This document shows, in pieces, positions 1-13,616 of a stretch of 64,000 bases of DNA. Both the position numbers and the translations under genes were made by a program. Within the stretch, counting starts at the first letter, position 1. Every line of letters starts with the position of its first letter. Under the pieces are notes generated by a model that was not told the DNA's origin, did not search any database, and was given only the letters and a program-made list of their open reading frames with translations. This stretch comes from Gigaspora rosea (taxonomy: Eukaryota > Glomeromycota > Glomeromycetes > Diversisporales > Gigasporaceae), in the NCBI GenBank assembly GCA_003550325.1, contig QKWP01000125.1, forward strand, positions 435,105-499,104, in the 5' to 3' direction.

Positions 1-1547
1 AATTTGTAACTTAATTTGGTTTAAATTGAAATGAAATTTTAAATTCACCCAAATTATAAAGAATTCAGAATCTACAATATGCTTATTCAATTAAAATTCA
101 AAATGTGTGAATTCAATTTTAAGGCAAATCTATTTGCGACTAGCTATTACAAGTATAATTAGTGAGATGGCAACTACTTCCGCGAGGTCATTTTATATTT
201 TTACATTTACTGTGATTAATATTTATTTGTGACATTAATTGTACTTGCGAGGCTTCTCGCATGCCTATGACTTTTGAAGAAATATTATTCATTTGGAAAA
301 TCATCCCTAAAGAAAAAAGTTTGGAATATATGACAGATATAATTAAGTCACCATATGGAGAGTTAGTCATTGAACTTAATCAACCTGATTACGATTAATT
401 TTACAGCAATTAGATTTAAAATTTCAACTAACTAGTGATTGTGAAACGTAACAGTATTGTTCAGAAATCATAAATTAAATTTGATTTTAATTTAAGGTTA
501 GAATTTATTAATAAATTACATATCGCATCTAAGTGTTATATATTATGTTGCGTGAAATACGGTGAATTTGACAAACTATAATAAGTAATAATATAGGATT
601 TGCCAATATTTAATTCTGGTAGTAAAACAGTTTAAAAATTTTGTTCGTATTTTTTTTAATAAAACACAAAACACTTTAAAACATCGCGCAATTGTGTCTA
701 ATGCTAAATTTCTGTAACAATCAAAGTTCTTTATTCAAAAAAAAAAAACAACAGATTATTAGTTTCATATTAAACATATTTTTTTTTATATTGTAAGAAA
801 GTTTTAAAATATATTAAAATCTATTTTAAACCAAACAATCATGTTTTTAAGATCGCTTTTTAAATCATTTGCCATTCCTACCAAAATCCCAGTCAATATT
901 CAAAAATTTCGTAAGCTGTCAGTTTTGGAACAATATGACTTTTAGTTGTTCCAGTAATTGTATTTAATGGATATTAATACAGATGTTATAATCTTATTGT
1001 GTGTGAAAAATAAAGATTTTACGACGTTAATTAACAGATTTGTTATTAATAATTTTATAAACTTTTCAGAGGTCGAAATAAAATGGGTATTCATGTAACT
1101 TAATCATTTTTAAAAATATGGAATAAATTGACGGGCAAGAATTTCATTCTAACTAGTAATAATCAATTTCTATCCCTTAAAATATATTCCAGGCAACATT
1201 TAAAAACATTAATACTTGTTTTTTTGTAAATGGTAGTATTTGCTTTGTAAGTTTTCACTGCATATTTATTTAAAATGAGGCATTATAAAATTTGGTTCAG
1301 GTCAACTTACGGCAATCATTTCAAAATACCACATTTCACTGGCACTCATTTCACGACAAAGCTTATTTTACAGGCGAATAATTTACAGAATATTTCATTA
1401 TAAAAGAATTAACTTGTCAAATATGCGACAATTATCATTTTAAAATAGATGTTTTTTTATTTAATCTGTTTTATTATAAAATATTATTCACAAACTTAAT
1501 AATCCATTTGTTCTGTGAATTAAATAATGATATTAAAATTTTAAAAT
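1..1547. other. AT-rich region without a convincing gene
   Basis: Apart from one 45-codon ORF (261-398) I see only short, stop-rich reading frames, homopolymer A/T runs and no repeat with clear borders. Confidence 0.5.
261..398 (+). CDS. short uncharacterised ORF (45 aa), possibly an exon
   Basis: An ATG-initiated 45-codon frame begins MPMTFEEILFIW and ends in an acidic NQPDYD tail. It is denser in ordinary residues than the surrounding DNA would give by chance, and a small GC-rich inverted repeat (gcgag...ctcgc) lies just before the ATG. I do not recognise a family. It could be an exon of a decayed gene or a chance ORF. Confidence 0.18.
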   Translation: MPMTFEEILFIWKIIPKEKSLEYMTDIIKSPYGELVIELNQPDYD

Positions 1548-2240
1548 TTTTTGATAATTTGAAATATTTCATATTCCTCTGCCGAAAAAGTTGACGATTC
1601 ACCGTATACAGCTACATCTCTAATTAGAATTTCATATGCATAGTTTTATAAGTCCGACAGATGCCATCTTGATTAACGTTAAGATACATTTCAAGAGCTT
1701 CGTTAGGTCATAACCAAAGATTGGACCATAACCCGGATCACAATAAATCGTGCTTTCTGGTTCTTTCACACGACTTAAAATCGAATGTTGAATATTACCA
1801 TTTTTAAATGAAAAAATAAAGCTATCATTGCCATCCCTGAATTGATCAAAATATTGACTATCCCAACCAATAGGATATACTCACTAAGAATTTCATTGGT
1901 ACCCTTAACTTTGATGACTACAACAAGATGAGTTTGCTTATCGCATAAATTCCAAAATGAAGTAGCAGAAAACCATCTCTGCTTCCACGAAGAAGTAATT
2001 TAAATTCATACGGATTATCCGTGATTAAATTGTATCATTTTTCTTATCAACCCATGAAGCAATTTCTGCATGTGCTTCATTAATAATATTTGAAAATGGT
2101 TCAACAATTCTAGTCTATTCGAGGTGGAATAACAGTATAAGATATTGGTTCATTTGCCATATACAATACATTTTCACGATATCTTTCCAAAGTTTTTTAT
2201 CAAGAATTTGTTGATAAGGTTGTACATGATTAGCAATACT
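1548..2240 (-). pseudogene. BTB-BACK-TLDc protein remnant (BACK end plus TLDc domain)
   Basis: Read on the minus strand, fragments in several frames reproduce the C-terminal half of the BTB-BACK-TLDc family of glomeromycotan fungi. In order there is a BACK-like piece (LDKKLWKDIVKMY), a linker (NIINEAHAEIASWVDKK), the TLDc core (SFWKLCDKQTHLVVVIKV, then an NPIGWDSQYFDQFRDG stretch), the FSFKNGNIQ and DPGYGPIFGYDL motifs, and the end AEEYEIF. In intact relatives an N-terminal BTB/POZ domain mediates dimerisation or cullin binding and TLDc is linked to oxidative-stress proteins. Here the frame changes several times, stops interrupt the C-terminus, and no BTB domain is visible upstream, so this is a truncated dead copy. 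A second decayed member lies at 54.5-55.9 kb. Confidence 0.85.
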
Positions 2241-2901
2241 TTACTAATTTTCATAAAAATTAAACTTGGTAAAAAATACCAATTTTTTACCTAACTTTAT
2301 TGCCAAAAATAAACCACTTAACGGTAATGATAATGAACTTTTTATTTACATAATTTTTAATAAAATTAGTTAATTTTAGTTTATTTAATAGCCTTTTTAA
2401 TTTAAAATAATTTTATTTATATAGAATAATTATAGCAAAACTTTATGATTATATTTGCAATACTATTGCATTTGATTATACAATAAATTACATTTTATAA
2501 AGCAATTATGGCAAAATATTTGTAATATAATATCATTTATTGTAAAAATAATTGCTATATATTTACATTATAAAAATGTTTTAAAATATAAAACACCAAG
2601 TCAATTTTTGTATTATTCCAGTTTAAATTGTTCTTTCTCAATTCGGACTATTTCTCATGTGATCATATAAACAAAAGTAAAAAGATTTAGTATATCTTGT
2701 ACCCCAGAAGAATCAATTTAAGGTACGTTGTGAGATGTAATAATGGATATGAATTTATTCCAACTGAATAAAACTAGTTATGAAGTATTGAATTTTTTAT
2801 AAGTATTTTAATAAATGAAAAAATAAAAATTAGATAAAATAAAATTTAACTCACCGAACATCAATTTAAGGTAAATCATATATTAAGAAAATTGAAACTT
2901 T
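2241..2901. other. AT-rich spacer between pseudogenes
   Basis: No ORF of interest. A run of short TAAT/TTAT-rich repeats occupies about 2340-2590. It may include the terminal region of the transposon whose transposase lies just downstream, but I cannot define a terminal inverted repeat. Confidence 0.4.
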
Positions 2902-5900
2902 TTAAATTGCCGTAAAAAAGAAGTCATTTCGGATATATTCACAATTTGTAATATCATGTTGTTGTAAAGAACATTTTGACTTACAATTGTGAATGAATGG
3001 AATGTATGGTGATCTTGACACAATGGAAATTGGGTGGATTCGATCCCAAGAATTATTATTAGCATTTTGAAGACGGTAAATAGGACAGTCCAATAAATCA
3101 TCAAATTTATTAAGATATTCCAGCCATTCCAGATAAATAAATATATAATCTTGATCATCATTCCATTTATGTCCAATTATTCCTTTAACTATTCCAAATG
3201 CGGGTTGTCCACCATCAGAAAGAGTGGTTTCAACAGCTTCACCAACACAAAATCTTACATCTTGATAATCACCATTAGATTCTACTATAGAATAAGATAC
3301 ATTTTGATAATATCTAATTTTCATATTTAATAGTGCTTGTTCAATAGAGAAATATAAAGAATATACTCGCATAATACACTCTAAAAGTCCATTGGTTTCG
3401 AGATTGTCTGAAATGAATCCAGCGCTTTCAATTTTCTGTTTATCACATTTTGATCCAAGCTTAATTTCAGAGCAATTAAAGTGTGAGAAATTACTGATCT
3501 CGGTAAGATTGTCTAATTATTCAAATTTGGTTCTTAAATTACTTAATAGAAATACAGACTTAATGCAACTTGAATAATTCCTTATTACCTTGAGCAAATT
3601 CCTGAGATGTGTGAATTGAAAAGTCGTTATCGTCAATGCACCAACTCAACAATAGGTGACGTAATCGCAGTTCAATAATTAACTCTTTAAATAGTTGTGG
3701 TGCCATATTGCTTATACGGTCATCTGTTCCTCCATCAGCTAAGTACCTCAACGTCTGCAAAGTGTCAACTTGCCGAAGTAATGTAAGTTCGAAGTTGTGT
3801 TCGTTCGTATGTGGTACAATCGACTTAAAAATTCTGTGCACCATTTCTTTAATCCCAACTGCTGTATTAACACATGTTGCATATTGGCGTGCATGATCTA
3901 CTAGATGCCGATTTATATGAAGGTTTGGAAGATTTTGGAAGCTATCCGGAAATAACTTATTTAAATATATAATTAAAATATAATGATAGTGTATAGTTAA
4001 AAATTAAAAAACAGATTAGTTTAAATAGTAGTAATATTTAAATAACAGATAATGTACAATTAAAAATTAACATAAAGAGATGAATAAATAATAATGGTAA
4101 ATCACCTTGATTAATGCATTAAGTTCCTTATCTAAAGTTTTTTGAAGTTGATCGTATTCATACTGCCTATTAATAACTAGCGAAAAAACATTTTTACTGG
4201 CTTTTGCAGAGAGCCCCCAAGTCCGAATCAAATAGTTTATAACGTCAGTTTTGCGAGAAAAATTCAGTTGGACCTTTGCTTCATTTAAAAAATTAGACTT
4301 AATATCGCCTATTGTTAAAAAATGCTTTAATATGAAAGGAAGTATCATTAAAAGTCGTAAAATATCTGACATCATGAATGAATGCCTATGAGAAATTAAA
4401 TTTGGTAAATGCGCCCATCTCGCCGGAACCTCCAACTCTTTCCAATATTTAATTATATTATTTTCACCCTGATCTGTTAGTATAAGACAGATGCAATCAA
4501 GAAGTCTGGCTATTTTTCCTGCAATAGCGTGATATGCGTCCTGTGGTGTATGTTGGTGACGATTATGAAGGATAGAATCGAGTGGACCTGGCTGAAATCG
4601 TAGCCCATATTGCGAAGAAATTCATAATCGTGCGGTATTTGTTGGTTGCTCATTTATATGTTTAAATTCCTGATCAGTTATTTGATGGTATCGTCCATTG
4701 GAATATATATCGAATGTAATATTCGTTAGTTCATTCTTTGAGGCCTTACAACTGCAGCACCCAAAATTTGCATTGTGGCGCAATACACCTGCAACATCAT
4801 TCCTTGTGGCAAGTCTGCTGTAACCACGGCTAGCCCACCCGAAATCCAGCAATCAACTCCATTTATATTCATTATGAAACCTTGCTCAAGTCTTTGAATC
4901 TCTTCAATAAAAGCTGTTAAAAAATCTCTTAAATTTCCACCAAATGGGACTAGTCCAATAATAAAATGATTACGTAGTTTTTTTCTTAGTTGTTGCGACA
5001 TATTACCGATTTGCAAGTAAACACCACCTAAAGAATGGTAGGTGTTTCTGAAAGTGCTAAAATCATCGTAATATAAGTCCAAATAAAACTTAAGAACCGG
5101 CATATTTGGATTTGTTGGTTGTTGGATAGATATATACTTAGAAGGATGTTGATGTTGAAACTTTATTGAACGAAACTTCTACCTGCCATTATAGTTGTAT
5201 AATATTTTGCTAACAAAGAAATCAACCTTAGGTGGAGCAGACTGATCCTGGAGCCAAACATTTAGACAACAGATTAAAGATGAAGGATTAATAATAAAGG
5301 GTTCTGACTCTTCAACTAAATATAGTTTTTGCAATAAGCATGGTGCATGTTGTTTTGAACGTAGATATTGCGGAATCTTTTCATAAGAAAATAATCTCTG
5401 AACCCGAGTTGCTATTTTTTTATTCACAATGACAAAAGACCTGATACGACCAACTTCAATAGTTTTTGAAGCAGAATAATATTTAACAAAATCTCCACAA
5501 TTGAATGAATCTAGAATAAAATTATAGAATAAAATAATAGAATAAAATTATTTTAATTATTGTATAAAAATACTATAACAATATTAATAAGACTAATCTT
5601 ATAACACCTTGTAATGTAATTATATTTGGCAGACCGAAAAGAGGAGATTCGGCCCAAAGATCTCCTTCCCATAATTCTTCACATGAATTCGAAAAAATAC
5701 CTGGCCCAAAATATAAATGGGAACTAAGAGATGGGTTATTTAATATACGTTGAATGTGTTCGATTAGTGAAAAATAATAAGCTCGAGTGGAATCTTTGGA
5801 CGTTGATGGTGTATTCTTGGTATTTATCGGGACCATATGGCTTTGAATTTTCATTAATGGTAACTGTTCGCGCTGTTTTTTAAGACATTGTAAATTAGTA

Positions 5901-6587
5901 GTTAAATGCTTTTTCTCAAATTGAGGGTGAAGTAAAATTTGAATTAAGTCTTGATACGCTGCGGTCGCTAAAGAAAAAGTAGTAAGTTATTAATTTTACA
6001 TACATAAATAGATACATTAATTACTTACAAATCATGTACTTAGTGGCCCATACGAATATGGCCATATTTGTAAAATTTTCAAAAAAACTAAATGGTCACT
6101 CATGATCCCAATTTATGTCAGATTTCATTCCATCAAATGTCTTTGGTGCATTATCTATATCAATTGATGTTTGTTCACACTCATCGTCTAAACTATCGCT
6201 ATTTATATTCTCACTAAATTCATATTCGTATATGCTTTCTCGGTCGCTATAATTTGCATTATCTTCAAATTCTTGACCAGATTCTATATTATCCAAATCA
6301 TAAAAGCTATGTTGGTCGCTATAATCTTGGTCAATGCTTTCATTGCAAGATTGTTGATCAGCATCAAGTTGATAGTTAATAGGCTCAAATTGTTGGTTAT
6401 CATTATCCAAGCTGTTACTAATCTCATGTTGATTATTATTAGCATGCCTATTTTGTGAACTCAAATTATTATGATTTAAGTCATCTGAGAAAGTATAGTC
6501 ACTTAAATAGGTTTTTTTTGAGCGTAAATTTAAATCGTAAGTTTGTTGTGGAGAGTTTTTTTTGAATCTATTTCTAAGAGAAAACAT
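2902..6587 (-). pseudogene. Plavaka/En-Spm-like DNA transposase, spliced, decayed
   Basis: A long minus-strand gene can be rebuilt from five coding blocks. Exon 1 (6587-6029) starts MFSLRNRFKK, is rich in Asn/Asp/Glu, and ends in FENFTNMAIFVWATKYMI. Intron 1 (6028-5968, GTAAGT...TTTAG) and intron 2 (5607-5511) both join in phase 1; intron 3 (4105-3956) joins in phase 0. The phases agree across all three, which strongly supports the model. The body contains LDLYYDDFSTFRNTYHSLGG, NHFIIGLVPFGG, DLPQGNDVAGV with a CCSC pair, and PNLISHRHSFMMSDILRL. The last block (3372-2902) resembles the BAH-like tail of these transposases (VKGIIGHKWNDDQDYIFIY...YIRNDFFF). Breaks: TGA 6096-6098, TAG 5179-5181, a frameshift near 4800, TGA 4622-4624, a frameshift near 3575, and TAA 3517-3519. 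I recognise it by resemblance to large transposases of Rhizophagus; I cannot place the DDE residues. Confidence 0.75.
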
Positions 6588-8751
6588 ATTATTAAGTAAG
6601 TTGAATCAATAAATGGAAACAAACGAAGGTATATTTTAACAGTAAATATCAGTAAATAGGAAACAGACAAATAGACGAAAGTATGTTTGTGGCGATAAAA
6701 ATGAATAAAAGAAGGTATGGTTGTAGTAAAATGGAAAGGAAACAAAGGTATGTTTGTGAACTAGAAAAGGAAGACTTTGATTTAATGTAACTTTAAATAT
6801 CCGGGTATCAAACTTTGTTTTAAACTTGTGAAGAGAAAAAGGTAAAGAAGATTTAACTTTTTTTTTGGTAATTTCTTTTATATTAAAATTTCAAGTGGAG
6901 TTTAAAAAATAATGTATGTCGTAAGTATTGAATATCCAAGATCAATTTTACATATTATTATTGAAGGCAATAAAGCTAATAAAAGAGTATGTTTATAGTC
7001 TTTATCTATATCGAATAGAGGACCTTTTATTGTAAAACTAATTGAACTCTCGTATAAGTAAATAGTTAAGAATTCCACATAGATATATGAGTGAAGGATT
7101 GCGGCGAAATTATTTTTCACAATCTGAACAAATTATATTTATTATGCTTAAGCAAAAAGTACAATTGTAATTATTAGTAAATAACGCAGCAAAAAAGGAA
7201 GACTTTCTCGTTTCATTGATTATCATAATCCCATTTGTCACAAGCAAGAATGGATAGTATATTATAAACAAAATTGAGTATTTACGAAATTATTGTCATT
7301 ATTTTCTTTTTTACCATTGTACTAAAATTCATATAATTCTATACACTATTCTTTAAATAATTTCAAACTAACTATTTTTGTATCGCATAATCCAAATTAT
7401 TTGAGGGATGAAAGTATCTAATTATCTATATTCAGAACGAGTATGCATTACTATGCTACGGGGTCCTGAGTACTCACGTGAATTTTTTTTTTAGATTTTA
7501 TTATTATTTTTATTATCCTATGTTATTATAATAACAAAGTTAGTATAGAAAAATAGAAGAAACCAAATATTTTCTAAAAATAAGACTTACGTACAACGTT
7601 CGTACAAAATTGAACGAATTAGCCAAGCCCCTTCTATTCGTTCAATTTTGGTATGATCTAGTTCGAATGAATGCGATTCATACAAAATTCGAATAGCATA
7701 GTTATTTTTAAAATAGGAAAATATATGTAATTAGTATATTCTATACATAGAGAATATAGTAAAATAACAAACACAGCCCTTATATACGCAGCAAAGGTCG
7801 AAAGGTATATAAGACCTATCCTTTTGCTCAATAAAGTTAACTCAGTCGAGTTCTATAACTTCGAAATCCTTTCTAGTAGAAGTTGGTCCTCCAAAAAAAT
7901 ATACCCTTCATCGTAAAATCGCTTAAGATAAAATCTTTTTATTTTCGTGTCCCTGTGATACCGATCTTTTTGTATTATAAGAGTAAAGGGGAGAGAATTA
8001 TCAAATTAGTAATCGAAAACCCCTTTTATAAGAGCAACCTCTGATCGAATTTCATCTCTTACCATTATTAGACTATTACGTCAAATAATCGAAATTACCG
8101 AAAATCCAATTTTGCCAACACGTGACCACGTGACAATTGTTAAAAACCTTGACGATTGTAGCCAAATATCGAATCCCTATCGCGCTAAAAAGAGGAAAAA
8201 GGATTTTTTTTAGTAACGTATTAAGGCTCACGATCCAACAAGTACTAATAAAACCTAAGATACTACTTAACTTAGTCACTACAAGACCTAAAACTCTAAC
8301 CAAGTCTCACCACGCCTCTATTCGTTGTCTTCTGATTTTTGGAGGTTTGGTTTTGTGTGCTATTTAGTTTAGAGATTATAGTAGTGATAGTTATATTTTT
8401 GGGTTATATTTAAATTTAGTTGGTCCTTCCACTTATTTTTCACTTTTACATAGTACAACTCAAGATTTTCTGCTAAATTAATTATTTTAAAATAATACCA
8501 CATGAGTTATATGCATAACAATACTGCACGTAATTTTATTTAAAATCTTGTGACTAAATACAAATGCATGAGAATCTAAGCAAAGAATAAAAGAATCTAC
8601 GAAGAAAACTTTTAATAATTGTGCATTAAATAAAATATGACCAGCCTAATTAGTTCTATTTGTTAACTTCCTTCTAGAAATGATTTCTGCCTTTACCTAA
8701 TAAAATTTATATAATATTATAATGATTATCAATTTACAGTATTTTATTTAA
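6588..8751. other. gene-free stretch with a promoter/LTR-like segment
   Basis: No credible ORF. Around 7570-8350 the sequence is less AT-rich and has a TATATAAG box (7806-7813) followed closely by AATAAA (7830-7835) and a CTCAG stretch. The same order recurs in the LTR-like sequence at 52.4-53.3 kb, so this may be an old solo LTR. I cannot find matching ends or a target duplication, so the call stays tentative. Confidence 0.3.
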
Positions 8752-10339
8752 TTATTTTACAAACCTTTCTTGCTCTTCTTTAAGCTCCAATTGATTAGCA
8801 TATTGCAAATGACTTGCTGCCGGAAATGTGGTATTAATCGTAATGTTATCCAATCCTTTAATGCGATTTAAGACCATGGAATTGTAATCAGGGTCTTCTC
8901 CTTTAGACTCTGCTATCAAATACTCCAAGTGAATCTTGAGACTTTTAGCAATAAAAGTTTTTAATACTTTTACAGATGACTGTTGATTTTTGAAAACATC
9001 ATAATCAAGAATGTCGATATGTTTCTTAAGAGGTTTCTCCCATACGGCACCGGCAATAAATTCTTCAATATCACGGTTAGAAGGATTGCTATGTAGAATT
9101 TGATTTAATTTAGCTATATTTATTAAGAGATGATAATAATTTAATAATAATATACTTGCCTTTTTTTCCGAATTAGATGGTTTGCTAATTTAGCAACATC
9201 ATCATTATAGGTACTACGGAAATTTTCAAATGCTTGTCTCAATTTAGTTGAAATTCCATTCCAATCAGGATGCGTTTTAACCATATTAGGAATAACACCT
9301 TTAATTAATGAGGTACAAGTTCTTTTTGTTGGTATCCTAGTTCGCAAGAATAAAATTCTTGATTGTTCAGAAAGTATTTTTGCCAAATTTGGCATATTAT
9401 TTGAAGAAACCTAGTAAATTTTTGAATTTGTAATACTGTGTGTATAAAATATAAACAATAAACAAAAAATCAAGTAGATAATTCAACGAACCTGACTTGG
9501 CATAATAGACGGTGATGAACAAATTGAATTCAATACTTGTAATACTATATCTTTACGTGCTTCTAGCCAACGAATAAGATGTGTCTCATCTTGAAAAAAA
9601 AGACCGCTTGTTATAGATGGAGTTGTCAAACTTGACTGAGTGGGTAAATAAGAACTGACATTTTGCATATTTAGCAGGGCAGTTGAATGAGATTCTTTAA
9701 AAGAATTTGGATCATTATGTTGATCAAGTGAAGAAAACAATTCATCTTCTGAGGAAGATTCATCTTCATCAGTAAAATAATGATGATGGTTTTGGTTAGA
9801 AGAATGCCTATCAGGTTGCTTAGAAGAAGAATCTATTCCAGGTTCAATTGATTGAGCTATAGATCTTTTATTTATTTGTGATGGTGCTTTATGTTGATAT
9901 GTACTAGCATCAAAAGACAAATGTGCTGAGGATCTGATACTGTTATAATACTTTTGTGGGTCATGTATTTGAGAAGTCTTGTTGTTTTGATTCTGTAGAT
10001 TTTCATTATAGTTTTGTCGACTTTGTAGTTCTATCGAAGGTGAGCGACTTTGTTGATTATCAGTATTGGCATTGAACTGTAAATTATCTAATGAAATGTT
10101 CTCTAAATCCAAATCAATATTTTCTTTTTCAAAAATAAAATTAAATCAAAAATATGACCACATAATACTATGTATATATAGAAAAAAAATCAAAAGTCTA
10201 CCTTTACCCGTAGCCTGATGAGACTTTAGTGGTCTTTTAGATTGTAAATCATCAGTTGAATGTTCAGAAGCATTAGATTCTCTCGATGCAATATCAACTT
10301 TCTTTTTTGTACTTCATGTTTTTTTTGTTACTGGTTTGC
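8752..10339 (-). pseudogene. spliced companion gene of the 2.9-6.6 kb transposon; function unknown
   Basis: Coding blocks on the minus strand: 10339-10202 (basic, GKPVTKKT...QSKRPLKSHQATG), 10123-9492 (about 210 aa of Ser/Asn/Gln-rich low-complexity sequence ending LNSICSSPSIMPSQ), 9410-9156 (MPNLAKILSEQSRIL...ANHLIRKKRQ) and about 9113-8752 (EFIAGAVWEKPLKKHIDIL...NTTFPAASHLQYANQLEL). Introns 10201-10124 and 9491-9411 have GT-AG ends and matching phases. The third junction does not close in frame, and a TGA interrupts the first block, so the copy is probably dead. The order of a disordered acidic/polar N-terminus and a helical C-terminus, and the position behind a transposase on the same strand, suggest the second (DNA-binding/accessory) protein of an En/Spm-type element. 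This role is inferred. The gene's true first exon was not found. Confidence 0.55.
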
Positions 10340-13124
10340 CTAAAAAAAGAATGAAATTGCAATTTTTAGAATAAGAAATTTCTATTTAGGGTTAACAAAC
10401 AAACGATTTTACGTTATACATGTCAATATCAATAAGTTAAGACACCAAACAGGGTAGGCATGCTTAGTATTCAGTAAAATTTACTGGGTTTAGATGTTAT
10501 AAATACTCATGAGATGATGGTTTTGGTGGCATTTTGATTTAATATTTAAGCGAAAAGTAAAAAAAAAGAATAAAAATAATGTGTATTTATAGATAGCTTT
10601 TTCATAATTAAACATAATCAAAATTACGTTATCAATTATATTATCAACTATATAAATTTTATATAATTTAATTTAATGAATTTTTTTAATAATGGATCTT
10701 ATTTTTAGACGGTTGTCAACTATATTAGATCATTGTTTTATCAATAGACCTTTGAACAATTACTTATATCAAATTTCAAATCATTTTAATACCGTCTTGC
10801 ATTCCTGAACTCAGGTTATATTTATTTTTTATTCTTATTTTTGTTTTCTAACTTATAAACTTAATTTAATGAATTTTTTAACCTTTTGCAAAATGTTCAA
10901 GTGGCTTAAAGTAATTTTTTCGTTATGGTATTGTGATTAATAGGGTGCGTCAGAAGGTAGATAATGAAAAATGTTATTCGTATTATGTTATTCAACTTAA
11001 ACTCATCCTTAAATGATTAACAATTGAGTTCAACATTATCGATTTTGCATAATAGAACGTATTTCATTCAGCGGACATCACAAACCCTAGAGTTATAATA
11101 TCGTTCTTGTAACTTAAGCACATTTTAGTGTTAATAATAAAGTATAGAAGCATTCCAGTTTATTAGGTAGAAGCATATATCGATTATTCATTTTTTTTAT
11201 TTATGAGATCTACAAATCTTGCTTCACATGTATCTTATAATATAATTTGGCTAAACGCGATGTTCTAAAAAATACAGTTTATCCATGTCTATCTAGCTCT
11301 AAAGTTGCAGTTCTATAGCAAGTCATAGTAAGATGTGGACATATTTTTGAATGTTGTTTCTTGATCACTAATAAGTATATGGATTATTACTTTAGGATAA
11401 GCCCATTGATAGAGATATTGTTCACTAGTGTTTTGCAAGGACTCTGTAATAACTACATGTAGTAAGAGGCATATAAATTATAGATTCGACTATAATTTTT
11501 AGGTAAATATACAATGAAATTAGGTTATATAGTTTTTGGTTTTTATTATTGAACTTCCTTGATACACTTTTTTTTTCAATTCAATATACAATTATTTAAT
11601 TGTATATAGTATATTAATTTTAAATTTAAGTATATATCAAATTAGTGTTACGATTTATCTAAAATGCCTGATAGTTGAGAACTTACATCTATTATTGACC
11701 ATTAAGCAATCTATACGAATTTATTGGTCTATTTACTATGAATGTTTATCCAGTTTTTTTAAACTTGTTACTAATAAAGCCATGAAGAATTTCTTTTAAT
11801 TAAAGGCAACAACTGTACTCTCACATCAAAAACACACTACAATGTTATCATAGAGGCATAGAGATGATTTAGGCAAGTAAAATAGTTTTTTTTTTACACA
11901 AAAGATAAGTATTTTATTATTAATTTGTTGCTTTTATACATTCTTTAGACTATAAACTAATTATGCTATTTTGAAGACTTCTACTCGTATTTTTATCTAC
12001 TACTTTCACACTATCAGACATTCACAGATTCAAACAGGTGTGTTTTTTATTGATCCATTTTTGGACTCCATTACCTTACTATATACTAATAATTCTTTTT
12101 TACAACTTCACCAAGTACAAAACTCTCCATTTTTTCACCACTTTGAAATTTGGGATTTTAATTCTTGAAGTTATTCTCAATTTGGTTATATGCACTAATT
12201 GTTTGATTGTCTATTTGTTGGGGGCAATTATGTGCATTTCACTCAATTTCAATTCAATTGTATTACATGCATCGATCGGATACTAGGCACGATTATAGAT
12301 CATTCACGGGCTTTCGATCACCATGTTTGCGTCATATGTATTAAAATGAAGTTTTGTTACACATTCATTTAGATTAACCTGTTATCAATTTTCATTTTTA
12401 AAGTTATTCTGAGTAATTAAGATATATTGGATATATATTTACAACTGACTTTAGTTAATTATAGTTGTAACCATAGTTATTCCTATAAAAAAAGTGGTCC
12501 GAGTTGTGACTCAGGTTGGCTTCAGGAATGCACGAAATGGTATGGGTGTGTAGCATGTAGAGGCTCATTTTATGTGATGGTACAGCTAAAAATGGCACAG
12601 ACATTACAGCAAAGTGGTGCCACATTTTGTCATGTCATGCAAGTAATTTTTTTTTTGAAAAAAAGATACTATATCTCAGAATTTTACCGATAAAATTGTT
12701 CTGGGTATCTTAATGAAAAAATTCCTTGCAGGATTTTACACATAAGCGATTACTTTAATTTTCAAATACGTATTATAATTATGATAATTGAAGTAATTTT
12801 ATGTTTTAATATGTATATTTGATAATATAGTAGTACGTGAATTTACATACGTACTTGTACCAATTGGACTAGTAAAGTGTTGCAAAACTTAAGAAATTAA
12901 CAGTCCAATTGGCACTGATATACAATCCAAAATGAGCCAAAAATCCAAGTCAATTCAAGCCTCTTACACACAAAATCCGAGTTTGATCCATGCCACTGAA
13001 GCCCATGCCATTCTGAGCCAACCCATACAATTACAGTACATTTTTCTTATAGTGTATTAAACATAAATTAGAAATTGTTTTTAAGAATTAGAAATTACAA
13101 TTACTATCATTGCAAAGAATTTAT
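10340..13124. other. AT-rich intergenic region, nothing recognised
   Basis: Only stop-dense frames and short AT tracts. Two frames near 11,971-12,286 are open for 65-82 codons, but their content (Phe/Tyr/Leu-rich, overlapping each other) is what AT-rich DNA gives by chance. A block near 12,500-12,620 is slightly GC-richer and has loose similarity to the reverse complement of 12,950-13,030; I could not define an element. Confidence 0.35.
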
Positions 13125-13460
13125 ATAAATAAAATGCGAATAAATTGGTAAAATTATTACAATAATATTATAGTATTATTACTTTAAAAAGACTTTAGGT
13201 TTTGCTTTTATATGCAAAATAAATTGTTAATAAAATGATAAAACTACTACAATAATTTTGTAATATTGTTGCTTTAAAAAGGCTTTAGATTTTGCCTTTA
13301 TATGCCTAATAAATTGTCAATATATTGATAAAATTATTAAAATAATGTTGCAATATTATTATTTTTAAAAAAGTTTAAAGTTTTGCTTTAATATGCTAAA
13401 TAAATTGCTAATAAATTGACTAAATTATTATAATAATATTACAATAATATTACTATTTAA
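13125..13460. repeat. 90-bp tandem repeat, about 3.6 copies
   Basis: The words gactttaggttttgc (13191), ggctttagattttgcc (13281) and aagtttaaagttttgc (about 13371) recur at exactly 90-bp spacing. Each is preceded by an aaattattacaataat-type block and followed by ttatatgcnnaataaattg. Copies have diverged by substitutions rather than indels. Confidence 0.7.
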
Positions 13461-13616
13461 CTTGCATAAAATTTGCTATTTTGTAGGCCTAAATTATTAC
13501 TAATATTTTAAAAATTTAGAATTAATTTCCTAAATTATTGCTTTAAAAGCTTATAATGTACTAAATAATGCTTATTATTGGCAAATAATTGCATATTTTA
13601 AATTTTGTATTTTTTG

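Noticed and set aside
12450..13040. Possible inverted-repeat element (GC-richer block at 12,500 and its partner near 12,990)
   Set aside because: The matches are short shared words in different order; no continuous arms or target duplication.
13125..13460. CRISPR-like regular spacing
   Set aside because: The 90-bp units are similar along their whole length with no conserved-repeat/unique-spacer alternation, and the DNA is clearly eukaryotic.
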